From the NCBI GenBank assembly GCA_934675685.1, contig CAKURL010000055.1:1-6762 (forward strand): 6,762 nt of DNA. The letters are read 5' to 3'. Shown here in pieces: positions 6,548 through 6,762 of the stretch. Positions within the stretch are counted from its first letter, which is position 1; each line of letters opens with the position of its first letter. The translations under genes were made by a program, and so were the position numbers. The notes under the pieces were generated by a model. It worked only from the letters and a program-made list of their open reading frames with translations, searched no databases and was not told where the DNA came from. This stretch comes from an uncultured Candidatus Melainabacteria bacterium (GTDB lineage Bacteria > Cyanobacteriota > Vampirovibrionia > Gastranaerophilales > Gastranaerophilaceae).

Positions 6548-6762
6548 CTATACTAAGCTCAATGCAACTGATGGAGATTGGTTAGCTTGCGCCAACAATG
6601 AAGTTGAGATTTGTTGCAAAATGTTTGCGCTTGTGTAGTTGGAAGCTTCTGAAGCTATATCTGCGTCTGTGATGATTGATTTTGAAGCAGATAAGTTTGT
6701 ATATTGAGTTTCCAATGTAGATAATGCTGATTCTAAGCGGTTTTGAGCAGAACCAATTTTTG
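6548..6762 (-). CDS. Flagellin, C-terminal 70 residues (5' end outside window)
   Basis: The frame enters from the right edge and ends in TAG at 6548-6550. The visible residues match the flagellin C-terminal D0/D1 helix. They begin KIGSAQNRLESALSTLE and continue with SASKSIITDADIASEASNYT, then ILQQISTSLLAQANQ and the end SVALSLV. In the family this helix packs with the N-terminal helix to form the filament core and is needed for export and polymerisation. The consensus ends in a similar LSLL or LSLLR; here it ends LSLV. Flagellin is secreted through the flagellar type III system and assembled outside the cell. The gene is convergent with rnhB and separated from it by a hairpin terminator. The N-terminal half, the central domain and the promoter lie outside the window. 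Confidence 0.93.
   Translation of the reverse strand, partial: KIGSAQNRLESALSTLETQYTNLSASKSIITDADIASEASNYTSANILQQISTSLLAQANQSPSVALSLV

Overview
The window is AT-rich, densely packed bacterial DNA holding eight genes: six complete and two cut by the window edges. A predicted OstA/LptD-type lipopolysaccharide-assembly protein points to an outer membrane, and a flagellin C-terminus points to motility. The genetic code appears standard. My best taxonomic guess is an AT-rich diderm outside the Proteobacteria, perhaps of the Vampirovibrionia/Gastranaerophilales type. That is inference from composition and gene content only, with low confidence.

Minus-strand envelope block (about 1-4342). Transcription runs leftward. 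First comes a large exported protein joining a degenerate staphylococcal-nuclease-like domain to two intact HKD phospholipase D motifs, with calcium-binding-like sequences at both ends. A candidate extended -10 promoter follows, then a 36-codon single-span membrane protein, an M23 (LytM) peptidoglycan endopeptidase with a coiled-coil region, and the start of an OstA/LptD-like protein that runs off the left edge. The small gene has its own Shine-Dalgarno sequence. The M23 gene starts 3 nt after the small gene's stop and has no visible Shine-Dalgarno of its own, which suggests translational coupling. Together the last three genes look like an envelope-biogenesis operon: wall cleavage plus outer-membrane assembly.

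Divergent spacer (4343-4477). This very AT-rich stretch separates the phospholipase D gene from rplS. It holds a candidate rplS promoter.

Plus-strand translation and replication block (4478-6464). rplS (ribosomal protein L19) ends in a strong intrinsic terminator. It is followed by ylqF/rbgA (circularly permuted ribosome-assembly GTPase) and rnhB (RNase HII), which overlap or abut. The order rplS-ylqF-rnhB is a familiar housekeeping arrangement.

Right end (6465-6762). A GC-rich hairpin lies between the convergent rnhB and flagellin genes and probably terminates the flagellin transcript. The last 70 or so codons of flagellin run leftward from the right edge.

There is no sign of mobile elements, CRISPR arrays, tRNA or rRNA, and no gene-free stretch longer than 300 bases. 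The points most worth following up are the uncatalogued small membrane gene and the unusual domain assembly of the phospholipase D protein.
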